This document shows, piece by piece, positions 25,922 through 35,924 of a DNA stretch of 64,000 nt. Numbering within the stretch: position 1 is the stretch's first letter; every line of letters starts with the position of its first letter. The notes under the pieces were generated by a model. The model saw only the letters and a list, made by a program, of their open reading frames with translations, made no database searches and was not told the origin of the DNA. This DNA is from SABI01 sp963677695 (lineage in GTDB: Bacteria; Spirochaetota; Spirochaetia; Sphaerochaetales; Sphaerochaetaceae), in contig CAXXUJ010000001.1 of NCBI GenBank assembly GCA_963677695.2, positions 682,001 through 746,000 on the forward strand, in the 5' to 3' direction. The translations under genes and the position numbers were made by a program.

Positions 25922-27823
25922 TTATACCAGCTTGCTCTGATCAGGCAAGGCATTATCAGCACTTCCCTCCCCTTTCTGTTCCTTCACAAGGAACGGAAGG
26001 AGCACATACACCGGCATTGCCGCATAAAGAAAGTGGGCGTAGCGGGGAACCCCGCTCATAGGGGTTGCTACCAGAAGTGTCAGATAGGTTATGATGAGCG
26101 GGATATAGGGAACAAGATGTTTTTTCTCCCTGCCCCCGGCAAGTATAACATCAGCCGAAAGAAAAAGCAGAAGAGCCATGAACCCGATCCCTGAAAGAAG
26201 ATTCACTCCAGGGATGAACTGGAAGGCCTGGGCAACGGCCGCTGTTACATAAGCTCCCTTATGTTCAAAGGGAACGCGGATTCCATGTGCCGCGTACTCC
26301 CCGGGATCAGCAGGGAAGAACACACTTGAGAAGTTGATCTGGGGGTACCAGAACCCATAGGTCGACAGGAGGAAGGAATCAACATAGACAGGGAAGTTAT
26401 CCTTAAGAAGATATGTCCATATCTTCATGACAGAAGATATATCACCTCCACTATTCGCAATCGTGAACTTCACAGGATCTGATATATACGGATCGTACAG
26501 ATCTTTGAGTTCATCGAGCGTGAAGAACTGTTCGACATCAGCTGAGATTTCCTGCGGAATCTCATCCTTCGATGTCAGAGCCCGGGCAATCTGCTGAATG
26601 GGGATGGACAGGGATTCAGTCGAAGGTGATTCGGGAATTCCCGCATTACTCAATATACTTCCCTTACTGAGAAGAAGCACTGCAGCAAGAATGAAAGCAA
26701 CGCTCCTGAATACCCGCTTTTTCTGATCTTCTCCCTGAAACCATACAATCAGAACAACAAGAGTAAACACTACTGCATACAACACATTGTTTCTCAGCAG
26801 ACCGGCAATAATCAGAACTGCCACCCCGCGAAGAAACGCTCCACTGCCCAAATCACCCTTCATGAGATCGATGATAAACAGGAACGCTAACAGGAGAAAT
26901 CCTGCGGAAAGGAAATCTTTTGAAAGGAAGGTAGCATTATACCCATGGAGAGGAAGAAGCGCATAGAAAGCTAAAACGATCAGCTGGATGCGGGATCTGA
27001 TTCCCCATGATCCCAGCCACTTGATCGAGTAGGCATAGATTCCACTGAGAATAACCGACTGAACTATCACATACAGGAACACAGTTACCGTATTCGTGCC
27101 GGGAAAGAGCGAAGCTATCTTATATACAACCCAGAGCAATCCTGTGTGAAGAACCGGATGATGATCTGTGACAGGCACCTCTCCCATCACCTGGGAAAGC
27201 TGCCAGAACCCGTCCACTGTGACGATACCGGGACAATTGAGGAGGATATAGGGTAGCCACGCAAGAAGAATGATTCCCCAGTACAGACGGAGAGACCGCG
27301 GTGTATTTTCCACCTGAGGAGAAGCGAGTACGGTTGTTTCTTTTCTGATCCAGAACCGGTAGAGCACCGATATGAGGCGGGCAAGGAGGAAATACAGCCC
27401 GTACCACTTCACCAGGCTTGCAAGAAACAGAAGAGGTCTGAAGGGACCGGCAAGGAAATACTCACTCTTTTCGATCACATTCCCGACCACCAGCATAAGC
27501 GCATAGACAACAGAGATAATCCTGATATGCCGTCTCATACGGACAGACAGTTCAGATAATTTGGAAACTTTTGATACCCATACGGCGGCAAGAAGAGAAA
27601 CGAGGAAAAGAAGGGAGATGATGAACTCGGATCGCCAGCCATACACCCCGATATCATGAAAGAGCAGGCTGATTCTCGAGTACCGGTTTATCCCGTGAAC
27701 TGACGGATCAGATATACCGAAGCCGGTGAGAAACAGCCAGAAGCCTATAGCTGCCATTCCGCCTCTCTTCATGATCACTCTGCCCAGATTTCCTGCTGAA
27801 AGTTTCATCTTCATACCCTTCAT
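25922..27823 (-). CDS. multi-spanning membrane protein, putative GT-C glycosyltransferase (DUF6020-like)
   Basis: 633 residues from ATG 27823, just past the stop of the preceding gene; later ATGs at 27814 and 27808 are also possible. About 12-14 hydrophobic helices surround a loop CPGIVTVDGFWQLSQVMGEV, then TDHHPVLHT; an Asp in the first large outside loop is the hallmark of GT-C enzymes. A large soluble domain (about residues 400-530) precedes the last helices. The shape and the VDGFWQ/HHPVLH segments resemble proteins grouped as DUF6020, which is recall and not verified. It probably uses the polyprenyl-phosphate sugar made by the next gene to decorate a periplasmic or surface glycan. Confidence 0.7.
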   Translation of the reverse strand: MKGMKMKLSAGNLGRVIMKRGGMAAIGFWLFLTGFGISDPSVHGINRYSRISLLFHDIGVYGWRSEFIISLLFLVSLLAAVWVSKVSKLSELSVRMRRHIRIISVVYALMLVVGNVIEKSEYFLAGPFRPLLFLASLVKWYGLYFLLARLISVLYRFWIRKETTVLASPQVENTPRSLRLYWGIILLAWLPYILLNCPGIVTVDGFWQLSQVMGEVPVTDHHPVLHTGLLWVVYKIASLFPGTNTVTVFLYVIVQSVILSGIYAYSIKWLGSWGIRSRIQLIVLAFYALLPLHGYNATFLSKDFLSAGFLLLAFLFIIDLMKGDLGSGAFLRGVAVLIIAGLLRNNVLYAVVFTLVVLIVWFQGEDQKKRVFRSVAFILAAVLLLSKGSILSNAGIPESPSTESLSIPIQQIARALTSKDEIPQEISADVEQFFTLDELKDLYDPYISDPVKFTIANSGGDISSVMKIWTYLLKDNFPVYVDSFLLSTYGFWYPQINFSSVFFPADPGEYAAHGIRVPFEHKGAYVTAAVAQAFQFIPGVNLLSGIGFMALLLFLSADVILAGGREKKHLVPYIPLIITYLTLLVATPMSGVPRYAHFLYAAMPVYVLLPFLVKEQKGEGSADNALPDQSKLV

Positions 27824-27830
27824 ATCCCCA

Positions 27831-28937
27831 TCATTCAGAACCAAGATAGAACTCTTCGAGTATTCGAGTCTGCGATTTGATTTCATATCCGGCAGCTTCA
27901 GCTTCTTTGATTCTGTCGTGTCTATTTTTCAGCATGCTGGAACACACCGCTTCAGCCCATACCTCAGGAGCTTTCTCGAGATCGAGGAACTCAACGAGCT
28001 CGGTAATTTTCACTTCCTCAGGAACCCGGGTTGAAGTCACACACGGCAGGCCGCTGCACTGCGCCTCGATCAGACTGATTCCAAGACCCTCAAGAAGAGA
28101 AGGGAACAGAAAAACATCCATTGCCTGAAGAAGTTGAGGGATATCATGCCTTGTACCGAGCAGAATAATACTAGCTGCAAGACCCATGTCGTTCATCATT
28201 TTCTCAATAGATTTGCGGGTATCACCATCACCAACAAGAACAAGTCTCGCTTCGGGCCTCATCTTCACTACTTCTCTGAATACTTTCAGTATGAACGGAT
28301 GATTTTTCGCAACATCGAATCGACCTACATGACCAATGATCAAAGCATCCGACAGTCCCAGTGCAGCTCTCGTCTTATCTCTTTCATCCATTGAGAATTT
28401 GAAACTATCTATATCGAAGGCATTTCGTACAAGCTGGAACTTGGGTGAAACAAGTACACGCTTTCCGTACCGATCTCTCCCGGCATCCAGTGAACAGGCA
28501 AAGAACTGATCAGCTACAAACCGCGTAGGATAAGAAAAGACCTTGTAGAAAAATTCCTTTACGTTGATGATTCTTGTTGTCCCATGACTGTGGGCAATCG
28601 TCCGTATTCCGAATAGTTTTGCAACTTCCAGATAAATCGCTGCCGAGCTGCCCATATGACCATGAACCCAGGCGAATTCAGAGTGCTCTGCGAAAAATGC
28701 ACGCCATGCCTTACGATAAAAATTAAAGTTGTACCCGAGAAATGATGGTATCCTGTAGACCTTTCCACCGAGCTTTTCAATCTCGTCTTCGTAATAGCAA
28801 CGTTCGGGCGTATGAACAACAAAGTCAAACTGAATTTTGGATCTGTCTATATTACGATAGAGATTCATCACCATGATTTCTATTCCACCGGGATTGAGAG
28901 CTCCAAGTACATGCAATATTCTTACCTGTTTTTTCAC
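27831..28937 (-). CDS. GT4-family glycosyltransferase
   Basis: 368 residues, starting VRILHVLGALNPGGIEIMVM, a donor/acceptor-lobe start typical of EpsF/CapM-like GT4 enzymes. The C-lobe has GHVGRFDVAKNHPF, LVGDGDTRKS and FPSLLEGLGISLIEAQ. Start codon is GTG 28937 with GAGG five bases upstream. It overlaps no neighbour but ends 7 nt before the next gene, and follows the polymerase gene after 169 nt. Predicted to add one sugar to the lipid-linked repeat unit in the cytosol. Confidence 0.88.
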   Translation of the reverse strand: MKKQVRILHVLGALNPGGIEIMVMNLYRNIDRSKIQFDFVVHTPERCYYEDEIEKLGGKVYRIPSFLGYNFNFYRKAWRAFFAEHSEFAWVHGHMGSSAAIYLEVAKLFGIRTIAHSHGTTRIINVKEFFYKVFSYPTRFVADQFFACSLDAGRDRYGKRVLVSPKFQLVRNAFDIDSFKFSMDERDKTRAALGLSDALIIGHVGRFDVAKNHPFILKVFREVVKMRPEARLVLVGDGDTRKSIEKMMNDMGLAASIILLGTRHDIPQLLQAMDVFLFPSLLEGLGISLIEAQCSGLPCVTSTRVPEEVKITELVEFLDLEKAPEVWAEAVCSSMLKNRHDRIKEAEAAGYEIKSQTRILEEFYLGSE

Positions 28938-29106
28938 CTATACCTCTCAAACCTCTCATGGGAAACAAATCGACCATTTGCATCATTGAATTTCGTGCCT
29001 CAAAGATACCACACATCAGAACCCATCACAATCTCCCCGTATGAGGAGAGAATAAAGGTTTCAATCAACAAGAATGTTTACTTAATACGATGCTAACTGG
29101 TCAACT

Positions 29107-30273
29107 TTAAGAGAGTGATTCCTTTCCACTCTGGGTCTTCACAGTAGTAAAGGCAATAACTAGTAAAGGGATCAGTGCGAAATCACCAAATTTATAGAGG
29201 GTAAAGTACTCAACCGAGGAGTAAATAAACAGAAGAAGAAATAAAGCGATTAATGTATAGGAAATCTTCAGCAACCTTATAAAGGCGATTAAAAGAATTA
29301 CCAGCCATGGGAGTGTGCCGATAAAACCTGAAGAAACAAGAAGTTGCAAAATTGAATTATGCATGTGCGGATGATGAACCATTTGAATTATTGAAGCATC
29401 ACCAAAAAAGAATCCATTCAGATCAATATTTTTAAAATAGGTAAGATAGATTGCCATTCTTCCATTGGAACCTAATCCCTGAGTTGCAAGGCGAGAATTC
29501 CCAATAGTCCACCATATAAACCAGAGAAATATACCAACACCCAAAATCAATATTCCTATAACGGATAATGTCTGACCTCTTGAAAGTGTGAATTTAACTC
29601 TCTTACGGAGTGACAAGCCAAGATAGACCAATACAACCAACGAATACAGAATGGACACAAGGAGTCCCGCCCTGCTCCGAGTGAGAAATTCGGTAAAAAC
29701 CAAAAGTATAATTGTGATTACTTCCTTGATTATTGACAGACGAGCTTTTACCAACACAGGTATAATAGATAATGAAGCAAAACTATAAATGTACATAGCC
29801 AATACATTGCGATTGAAACTGTAAAAAGAGTCTATATCCACCTTTAAGATGTAGTATCCCCCGAGAAATGTGAAAACTACGATATAAAAGGGAATAGAAT
29901 ATACCCAGGTGCCAAAATCAACTTTCATTATCAAAATACCTAAAGTATATGCAAGCAGAATCCAATACAGCTTATCATACAGGTACCATGTTTTGCCTAG
30001 AGTATTGCATATTAGTATCGATGAATAGAGAAAGAGCGCAGTAGATGAGATATGAATCTTCCACAACCCCCGTCTGGTGAGAAAGACAGTTGCACTCCAA
30101 ACAAATATAATAATAACTGCTGGAATCTTATTATTATAAGGCAGTTCTAACAGTGTACCGATAAAGATATACACAAGACCTGCAAGAGCGGATGAGACAA
30201 GTATTATCCATCTTATTGAAAGGGAGTTCGTTTGATCCGTTCTTTGTTCTGGTTGTAACGCCTGATTATTCAC
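29107..30273 (-). CDS. O-antigen polymerase/ligase family membrane protein (Wzy-like)
   Basis: 388 residues with about 11 hydrophobic helices. The signature HPHMHNSILQLLVSSGFIGT, plus RSRAGLLVSILYSLV, places it in the Wzy_C/WaaL family that polymerises or ligates lipid-linked oligosaccharides in the periplasm. The start codon is GTG 30273; a TTGACT-17-CATATC promoter-like pair at 30310-30282 would begin transcription within a few bases of it. It is the first gene of the minus-strand run polymerase, GT4, GT-C, GT2, SMR pair. The region is visibly AT-richer than the ribosomal operons. Confidence 0.8.
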   Translation of the reverse strand: MNNQALQPEQRTDQTNSLSIRWIILVSSALAGLVYIFIGTLLELPYNNKIPAVIIIFVWSATVFLTRRGLWKIHISSTALFLYSSILICNTLGKTWYLYDKLYWILLAYTLGILIMKVDFGTWVYSIPFYIVVFTFLGGYYILKVDIDSFYSFNRNVLAMYIYSFASLSIIPVLVKARLSIIKEVITIILLVFTEFLTRSRAGLLVSILYSLVVLVYLGLSLRKRVKFTLSRGQTLSVIGILILGVGIFLWFIWWTIGNSRLATQGLGSNGRMAIYLTYFKNIDLNGFFFGDASIIQMVHHPHMHNSILQLLVSSGFIGTLPWLVILLIAFIRLLKISYTLIALFLLLFIYSSVEYFTLYKFGDFALIPLLVIAFTTVKTQSGKESLS

Positions 30274-30391
30274 CTTTCCCAGATATGAATGAATTCACCT
30301 TGAAAGTCAATGCCTCTGAATAAAACGTTAGTAGTTTAGGTGTGATATTTCCAACATTCGGGATATGTCACGGTCTTCCTCTTCCTCAGTA

Positions 30392-30420
30392 TTCCAACGC
30401 AGGCAATTCTTAACTATACT
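30392..30420 (+). promoter_or_regulatory. possible promoter of the GT2 gene at 30469
   Basis: TTCCAA (30392-30397), 17 bases, TATACT (30415-30420). The leader of about 42 nt contains AAAGGAG. Confidence 0.5.
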
Positions 30421-30468
30421 GAAGTAACTTTCGCCTCTGTTCATGGAAAATAAGGAAAGGAGAACAGA

Positions 30469-31377
30469 TTGAGTCAAAAATCTAAGCAGAAAACCAGCAG
30501 CAACACACCATTTCTCACGATCTTCACTCCGACCTATAATCGGGCCTATATCCTCCCGAATCTCTATAGAACTCTTATAAGTCAAACTTCTGATGAATTC
30601 ATCTGGATGATTATTGATGATGGCTCTAATGATGAAACTGAAATGCTTGTTCAATCATGGATTGATGAGAACAAACTGGAGATTATATATTATAAGCAGG
30701 AGAACGGAGGGAAGCAGAGGGCACATAATACTGCTGTCAAACTCTGTACGACGGAATGTTTTCTCTGTGTCGACTCTGATGATTATCTGATAGATACGGC
30801 AGTTGAAGTACTTAAATACCGTTGGGATGAAGTAAGGAGCGATTTACACATATGCGGCATAATTGCACTGAAGGGGTATGATGAAAAAACTCCCATGGGA
30901 TCTCCTCTTCCAAAAGGAATCAAGGAATCTCCCCTAACCTCGCTGTACCAGCAGTATGGATTCACTGGAGAAACTGCACTGATGTTCAGGACGGATCTTA
31001 TTAAAGATTATCCATACCCTGTAGCTGAAGGAGAAAAATTCATTACGGAGAGTTACCTCTACCTTCAGCTTGATCAGCACTATACCATGGCGATCCTTGA
31101 TGAAATCATAAATATCTGCGGATATCAGGATGACGGTTACACAAAGAATATCTACAAAGTCTTCGTGAAGAACCCTATCAGCTATATGAGATTGAAGAAA
31201 TTGAGTATGGATCTCGCATCTTCCCCGAAATACCGGTTCCTCAATGCGATCAACCTGCTGTCAGCCTATTTTATCCTTCATCGGAAACACAGGAACTTTT
31301 CATGGACACCAGTCACTCTAGGTGCATTTCTACCAGGTTACCTTCTTTTTCTACTCAGATTTAAAAAACACCTTTAA
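30469..31377 (+). CDS. GT2-family glycosyltransferase
   Basis: 302 residues. The GT-A fold is clear from LTIFTPTYNRAYILPNLYRT, IDDGSNDETE and CVDSDDYLIDTAVEVL. The start is TTG 30469, with AAAGGAG six bases upstream, which outweighs the unusual codon. The C-terminal 70 residues carry a hydrophobic end (LLFLLRF). It is a cytosolic enzyme that likely builds the repeat unit. Its TAA overlaps the stop of the convergent outer-membrane gene by sharing TTAA, so neither gene has room for a terminator. Confidence 0.87.
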   Translation: MSQKSKQKTSSNTPFLTIFTPTYNRAYILPNLYRTLISQTSDEFIWMIIDDGSNDETEMLVQSWIDENKLEIIYYKQENGGKQRAHNTAVKLCTTECFLCVDSDDYLIDTAVEVLKYRWDEVRSDLHICGIIALKGYDEKTPMGSPLPKGIKESPLTSLYQQYGFTGETALMFRTDLIKDYPYPVAEGEKFITESYLYLQLDQHYTMAILDEIINICGYQDDGYTKNIYKVFVKNPISYMRLKKLSMDLASSPKYRFLNAINLLSAYFILHRKHRNFSWTPVTLGAFLPGYLLFLLRFKKHL

Positions 31378-33080
31378 AATGAATACCGGGCACCGAACAG
31401 CATCTGAAAGTCATCGCTTACATTACTGTCATCCCAGGAATGAACCCAGTAGTTTCTTGAGTAGAACTGGAGTGCACGATCCAGCAGGAAGACCCTCCCT
31501 CCCAATCCAAGAACTGTAGTGTAGAGAGGGTTCCCCCCGGATGGCGAAAGCATATTGATATTCGCGGGTAACTGCAGCTCAACCTGCTGAATTCCACCCT
31601 CAATCTTCAATCCTCTATATTCACCCTGAACAATGAATCTGATATCAGATGTAAAAGAATATCTATCTGCATCTGAAAGTTCTGCTCCGGCAGCAAGAAC
31701 GATCGAATCGGGGCCATAGACATATCCGAGCCAGTCTACCCCGCTCTTTCCTTCCTCCATGCTTACTGCATTGACAAAATCGAGGTTGTATTGCGTTTCC
31801 GCATCACCTCCGTAATTGGCCGTTGCATCTCCTGCTCGAAGATACGCAAACGGAGATGTATATGCTCCTTCGATAAATCCTTTCAGGTGCCACCCGTTCA
31901 ATGGATACTGATATCTCGCCCCGATGAGAAGTGCGTTTGCATTAGGAGGGAGGGGATCTACAGAGTCAGCCTCTCCAGGTGTCTGAATCTGGTCAAGAAA
32001 AAGCTGAATATCAAGCATCCAATGTTTTGAAAGGGTAATTTCTGATTCAATTCCGAGAGAACTGTTCACTTCACCGAAGTCCTGCAGATTATGGAGAAAC
32101 ATGAGAGGACTGAACATTCTGATATCGAGAGTGTCAACATAGTATAGAGATCCCTCTGTCACAGCAAAACGCCAGGTTGGAAGAATATCCATCTCGACCC
32201 GATGAGAAATATAAATACGTCGAAGCGTTCCATAGAAAAGAGTATGCCAATCATCAATTGTAGATTCGTCTTCACCATCCCAATGTGGATACCAGGCTTC
32301 TCCAGGCCCCTGATCTGCAACATTCATGTCCGCAGTAATGAGTTCATTCATCGGTATCGTTAGAAATGAATATCGGATTTTCGGATTGTATACCTTTGCC
32401 TGTACAAAATCATGGTACGGGACATGGGATCCGATCATAAGATTTCCCGTATTTCCCCGTCCATAGCTGAGAGCATCACGCCCCATAGCAAGCGTAAACC
32501 AGTCTCCGGCAACTCCCAGAAAGGCTGTATTAGGCTGAGAGTTCTGAACAGCGGAATTGCCTCCGTTGAATAGAAGCATATTGTTCGTAGCAAAGCTACT
32601 GAAATCCGTCTCACTGAAAGCCTTTTCAAGCGCATAGGAGAAGAATCCGTAAGAATTTCCGAATATTGTCTCAACCTCTCCGTAAAGGAGCGGGGCTCTG
32701 TCAGTATATCCTTCGACCCATTCGTAATACTCTGTATCAGCATTCGTATTGGCATACAATTCCTGTGTGATATCAATCGAGTAATCTACCAGCTTCCCGT
32801 CAAAAGGATCCTTAAGAGAGGTCATTACAGAATCGAACAACTGTTTGGAATCTTCACTGAGAGCGTTGCGGTCAATGAGATCCATGTGCTGAGCAAGTTC
32901 ATATCCTGAAACCATGGCAGAAGGTGTGAACGAGTTGATACCGCTCTCCAGACTGAGACGATCGATATCCTGAAGAATCGGATCATCTACCTGATAGACA
33001 CGGGCAAGGGAGGAAGCTCCCATAGACATCAGAAACAGCAGCAAAAAGGATATGAGAAATACCCATCTCTTCTTTTTCAT
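31374..33080 (-). CDS. Wzi-like outer-membrane beta-barrel protein
   Basis: 568 residues with a signal peptide (MKKKRWVFLISFLLLFLMSM to about residue 26) and alternating hydrophobic strands ending in Phe (FGARYSF), the mark of outer-membrane barrels. The segment LAMGRDALSYGRGNTGNLMI matches the G-R-x-x-L-x-x-G-x-G-x-x-G pattern of capsule-assembly protein Wzi, which anchors capsule to the cell surface in E. coli. A similar barrel gene lies immediately upstream (9 nt gap). Anchoring of the island's product is an inference. Confidence 0.7.
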   Translation of the reverse strand: MKKKRWVFLISFLLLFLMSMGASSLARVYQVDDPILQDIDRLSLESGINSFTPSAMVSGYELAQHMDLIDRNALSEDSKQLFDSVMTSLKDPFDGKLVDYSIDITQELYANTNADTEYYEWVEGYTDRAPLLYGEVETIFGNSYGFFSYALEKAFSETDFSSFATNNMLLFNGGNSAVQNSQPNTAFLGVAGDWFTLAMGRDALSYGRGNTGNLMIGSHVPYHDFVQAKVYNPKIRYSFLTIPMNELITADMNVADQGPGEAWYPHWDGEDESTIDDWHTLFYGTLRRIYISHRVEMDILPTWRFAVTEGSLYYVDTLDIRMFSPLMFLHNLQDFGEVNSSLGIESEITLSKHWMLDIQLFLDQIQTPGEADSVDPLPPNANALLIGARYQYPLNGWHLKGFIEGAYTSPFAYLRAGDATANYGGDAETQYNLDFVNAVSMEEGKSGVDWLGYVYGPDSIVLAAGAELSDADRYSFTSDIRFIVQGEYRGLKIEGGIQQVELQLPANINMLSPSGGNPLYTTVLGLGGRVFLLDRALQFYSRNYWVHSWDDSNVSDDFQMLFGARYSF

Positions 33081-33089
33081 AACCTACTC

Positions 33090-34958
33090 CTACTTCCAGA
33101 GGTATACGGCGAATCGGATCGCATGAGAACTCTCCCATGCCGACCAGTCCCCGGTAGGGGCAAACTGAATAGCCATGGAAGTGTCATAATCAGGATTTAT
33201 GGGGCTGTCACCGCTTGCGACAAATTCTCCAGCCAATGTCGGATCAACATTCGTCGAAGGGTAATACCAATATCCTGTAGTTTCTGTAGGTCGTTCAGTA
33301 CTTCCATGGTAAATATAAGAAGCCTCAAGGGTGATGGGCAGATCATCAAATCTCTTCTGTACACTGAGCTCTATACCTAGTGACTGTTCAAAGATATTCG
33401 CATTAAAATCCTTGTCAGCATAATTATCACGCAAAGCAGCCTTGTAGATCATATACTGATCTAGATTCCACCCGTACTGGATACTTCTTCTCTGATACTT
33501 CGCTGTGATATCGGCTGACCAACCTTCTGCAAAACCGAAGGTGGAGTGAAGGAGTATTTCATCTGAATTAGGTCTTAATGGATACCCTAGATTCATACCT
33601 TCATTCACATACATCAGTTCATAGGTATCATAGATGGTGTCGACTCCTGTCCCTGTGGCCTCATAGTAGGTATACACGGGATAATGGGTATAGAAGAATG
33701 GGGCCAGGTTCGTGTACTGCAGAGTAAGGGTGGCAAACTGAGCTGCTGGAATCGAAATATCGATCCCTCCCTGGAATCCCATGATATTTCTCGGTTCGGT
33801 AAAGAACTCGGAGGGATTGAGTTTATCCATCTCTGTGGTTGAGAACACACCATACACTCTCAGGAGACCGGGCACTCTCCACTGGAAATCAACACCGGCG
33901 AGCATATTATCAAAGTCCCCGAGAGATATCTGATCTACCATGAGGGTGGAAAGAGGATTCAGGTAGGAAAGCTCAAAGCGCTTACGGTAAAGTACCGATT
34001 CATATATTCCGAGAGTTATATTCCATGGGATGCTTACTTCCACTCGGTGAGCACTGATGTTGTTATCGAGGGAACTTTCCAGCATAGATTCAGAGAAGAA
34101 GTAATTATCCAGATAATCCTGATTATACGAAGTGTCGATATTCATATCGAGGAACTTTGCCAGCGATCCGGCAATGAACTGATAGTTAAGCCATAGGGCA
34201 AGATTGACTGATAACTCGGCTCCCTGGAAGGAACGTGCCGACCCTGAGATCATGAAATTATTAAGCCCAACGCCCCAATCCCTCTGTACGGAACCGAAGC
34301 GGAACTGAAGATTCCCGTCCAGGAACTGCATATCCACTTCAGGTGCAAGTTCCATCCCGTAATAGAAGGACAGGTCGTCAAATCCGGAGAAAATGGAATC
34401 GTACCGTGCTTCTGAAGGGATAACGAAATCGTTCGGCAGGTAAAGCCTGGTATCGAGATGATCAAGCCGCAGACCGAAATTCATATAGATTGAAAGGAAG
34501 TCTGAAATATCAGCTTCAAGATAGGGGTTAACTCCGTTTCTTGAATCATACACTCCCCTCTCTATGATTGAATGGGTCAATTGTATATCTGAAGTCATAC
34601 CGACAGATAGATTGATACCGGCTTCGTCCCAGGAAGAAGCGTACTCACCTCGCAACAGGAGTTCGGAAAAGGAATCAACTTGAGAATAGTCATCTGTCAG
34701 TTCAACAATCATATTCTCCACCGACGTCTTTTCTTCCTCTGATATTGAAGACGAATTGAGAATCTGTTCCAGTCGATCTATCACCTGAGATTTCTGATAG
34801 GGTTTCACCGATGGTAACGGGGTGATGATCCCCCTGAGTTCTGCTGATGCGAGGATATCATAGACTCTATGGCCGAGAGGAACCGAGAGATTCTGTGCTG
34901 CGGAAATAAAACCCAGGGAAAGACAGAGGATGATCAGAAACAACAGGATTCTTTTCAT
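33090..34958 (-). CDS. Wzi-like outer-membrane beta-barrel protein (paralogue)
   Basis: 622 residues from ATG 34958, with AAGGAG eight bases upstream; the upstream in-frame codons have no signal peptide. The signal peptide is MKRILLFLIILCLSLGFISA. An N-terminal helical part (residues 25-95) with ILASAELRGIITPLPSVKPY is followed by barrel strands; FGSVQRDWGVGLNNFMISGS matches the Wzi signature better than its neighbour. It ends in YLWK rather than Phe. The two barrels are adjacent and in the same order on the minus strand, probably one transcript. Confidence 0.72.
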   Translation of the reverse strand: MKRILLFLIILCLSLGFISAAQNLSVPLGHRVYDILASAELRGIITPLPSVKPYQKSQVIDRLEQILNSSSISEEEKTSVENMIVELTDDYSQVDSFSELLLRGEYASSWDEAGINLSVGMTSDIQLTHSIIERGVYDSRNGVNPYLEADISDFLSIYMNFGLRLDHLDTRLYLPNDFVIPSEARYDSIFSGFDDLSFYYGMELAPEVDMQFLDGNLQFRFGSVQRDWGVGLNNFMISGSARSFQGAELSVNLALWLNYQFIAGSLAKFLDMNIDTSYNQDYLDNYFFSESMLESSLDNNISAHRVEVSIPWNITLGIYESVLYRKRFELSYLNPLSTLMVDQISLGDFDNMLAGVDFQWRVPGLLRVYGVFSTTEMDKLNPSEFFTEPRNIMGFQGGIDISIPAAQFATLTLQYTNLAPFFYTHYPVYTYYEATGTGVDTIYDTYELMYVNEGMNLGYPLRPNSDEILLHSTFGFAEGWSADITAKYQRRSIQYGWNLDQYMIYKAALRDNYADKDFNANIFEQSLGIELSVQKRFDDLPITLEASYIYHGSTERPTETTGYWYYPSTNVDPTLAGEFVASGDSPINPDYDTSMAIQFAPTGDWSAWESSHAIRFAVYLWK

Positions 34959-35103
34959 GGATGTAACTCCTTGATTCGTTCGAAGGTGTCGACTGTACTT
35001 TACTATGGTGGGAGTAAAGTATAAAGTCAAGGTTGTGGCAGGTTCGATGCACTCCCTGTGATAGAATATCCACGATATATGTGAAGATGAAAAGGCCCCG
35101 TTC

Positions 35104-35919
35104 ATGAACAAAAAAAACATAAACACCCGAGAAGTACAGCTGTTGGAACTAGAAATCCTGAAGGTATTGGACAAGGTCTGTGCTGAACACTCACTCCGAT
35201 ATTATCTGGCTTACGGAACGCTTTTGGGGGCTGTCCGACATAAGGGATTCATTCCCTGGGATGATGACATTGATCTTCTCATGCCGAGACCTGATTACGA
35301 AAAGCTTATCGGAATTATGAAGAAAGGAGCATTACCGCAAGGGTATGCGCTTGGTCACATTGATGATGATTCGTATATTTTCCCGTATGCAAAGATCTTC
35401 AAAGAGAACACTCTGGTTGTCGAAGAAAAACTGAAACCGCCCTATCGTGAGTCCATGATATGGATCGATATATTCCCCATGGACGGGATCCCTCAATCTG
35501 AAAGGATACAGCGGTCTATATTCCTCAAGACCATAGCATTGAGAAAATTCCTCTATACAGCTATCGTAGATTCCAGAAAGGTTCATGGAATTGAAAAAAT
35601 CGCGACCGTATTACTGAAACCATTCTCATCCCTGGTAGGGCCGCACCGAATTGCAAAAAAGATTGATCGTCTCTCGAAGAAAATCGGGTTCGCAGAATCT
35701 CCGTTTTCAGGGAATATTGCCTGGGGGGATGGTGTCTTTGAAAAGATAGACACCGCATCATTCCTTCCATCTGTTCCCCTAACTTTTGAAGGAGAGGAAC
35801 TGCCGGCTCCGCAGAACTGGAATCAGCACCTGCAGGATTTGTTCGGAGATTATATGCAGCTACCCCCCGAAGATAAGAGAGAATCCCACCTCGGTGAAGG
35901 ATGCTTCATAATCTCGTAA
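35104..35919 (+). CDS. LicD-family protein
   Basis: 271 residues of the LicD family, a nucleotidyltransferase fold. The core RYYLAYGTLLGAVRHKGFIP is followed by WDDDIDLLMPRPDYEKL, with the metal-binding D-D-D-I-D. LicD proteins move phosphocholine or related head groups from CDP-linked donors to surface glycans. AAAAGG precedes the ATG by 8 bases. The next gene, only 5 nt away and convergent, encodes a nucleotidyltransferase of the kind that makes CDP-choline or CDP-aminoethylphosphonate, and the one after it a class V aminotransferase. Together they suggest glycan decoration with a charged phospho- or phosphono-group. Confidence 0.85.
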   Translation: MNKKNINTREVQLLELEILKVLDKVCAEHSLRYYLAYGTLLGAVRHKGFIPWDDDIDLLMPRPDYEKLIGIMKKGALPQGYALGHIDDDSYIFPYAKIFKENTLVVEEKLKPPYRESMIWIDIFPMDGIPQSERIQRSIFLKTIALRKFLYTAIVDSRKVHGIEKIATVLLKPFSSLVGPHRIAKKIDRLSKKIGFAESPFSGNIAWGDGVFEKIDTASFLPSVPLTFEGEELPAPQNWNQHLQDLFGDYMQLPPEDKRESHLGEGCFIIS

Positions 35920-35924
35920 GAACT

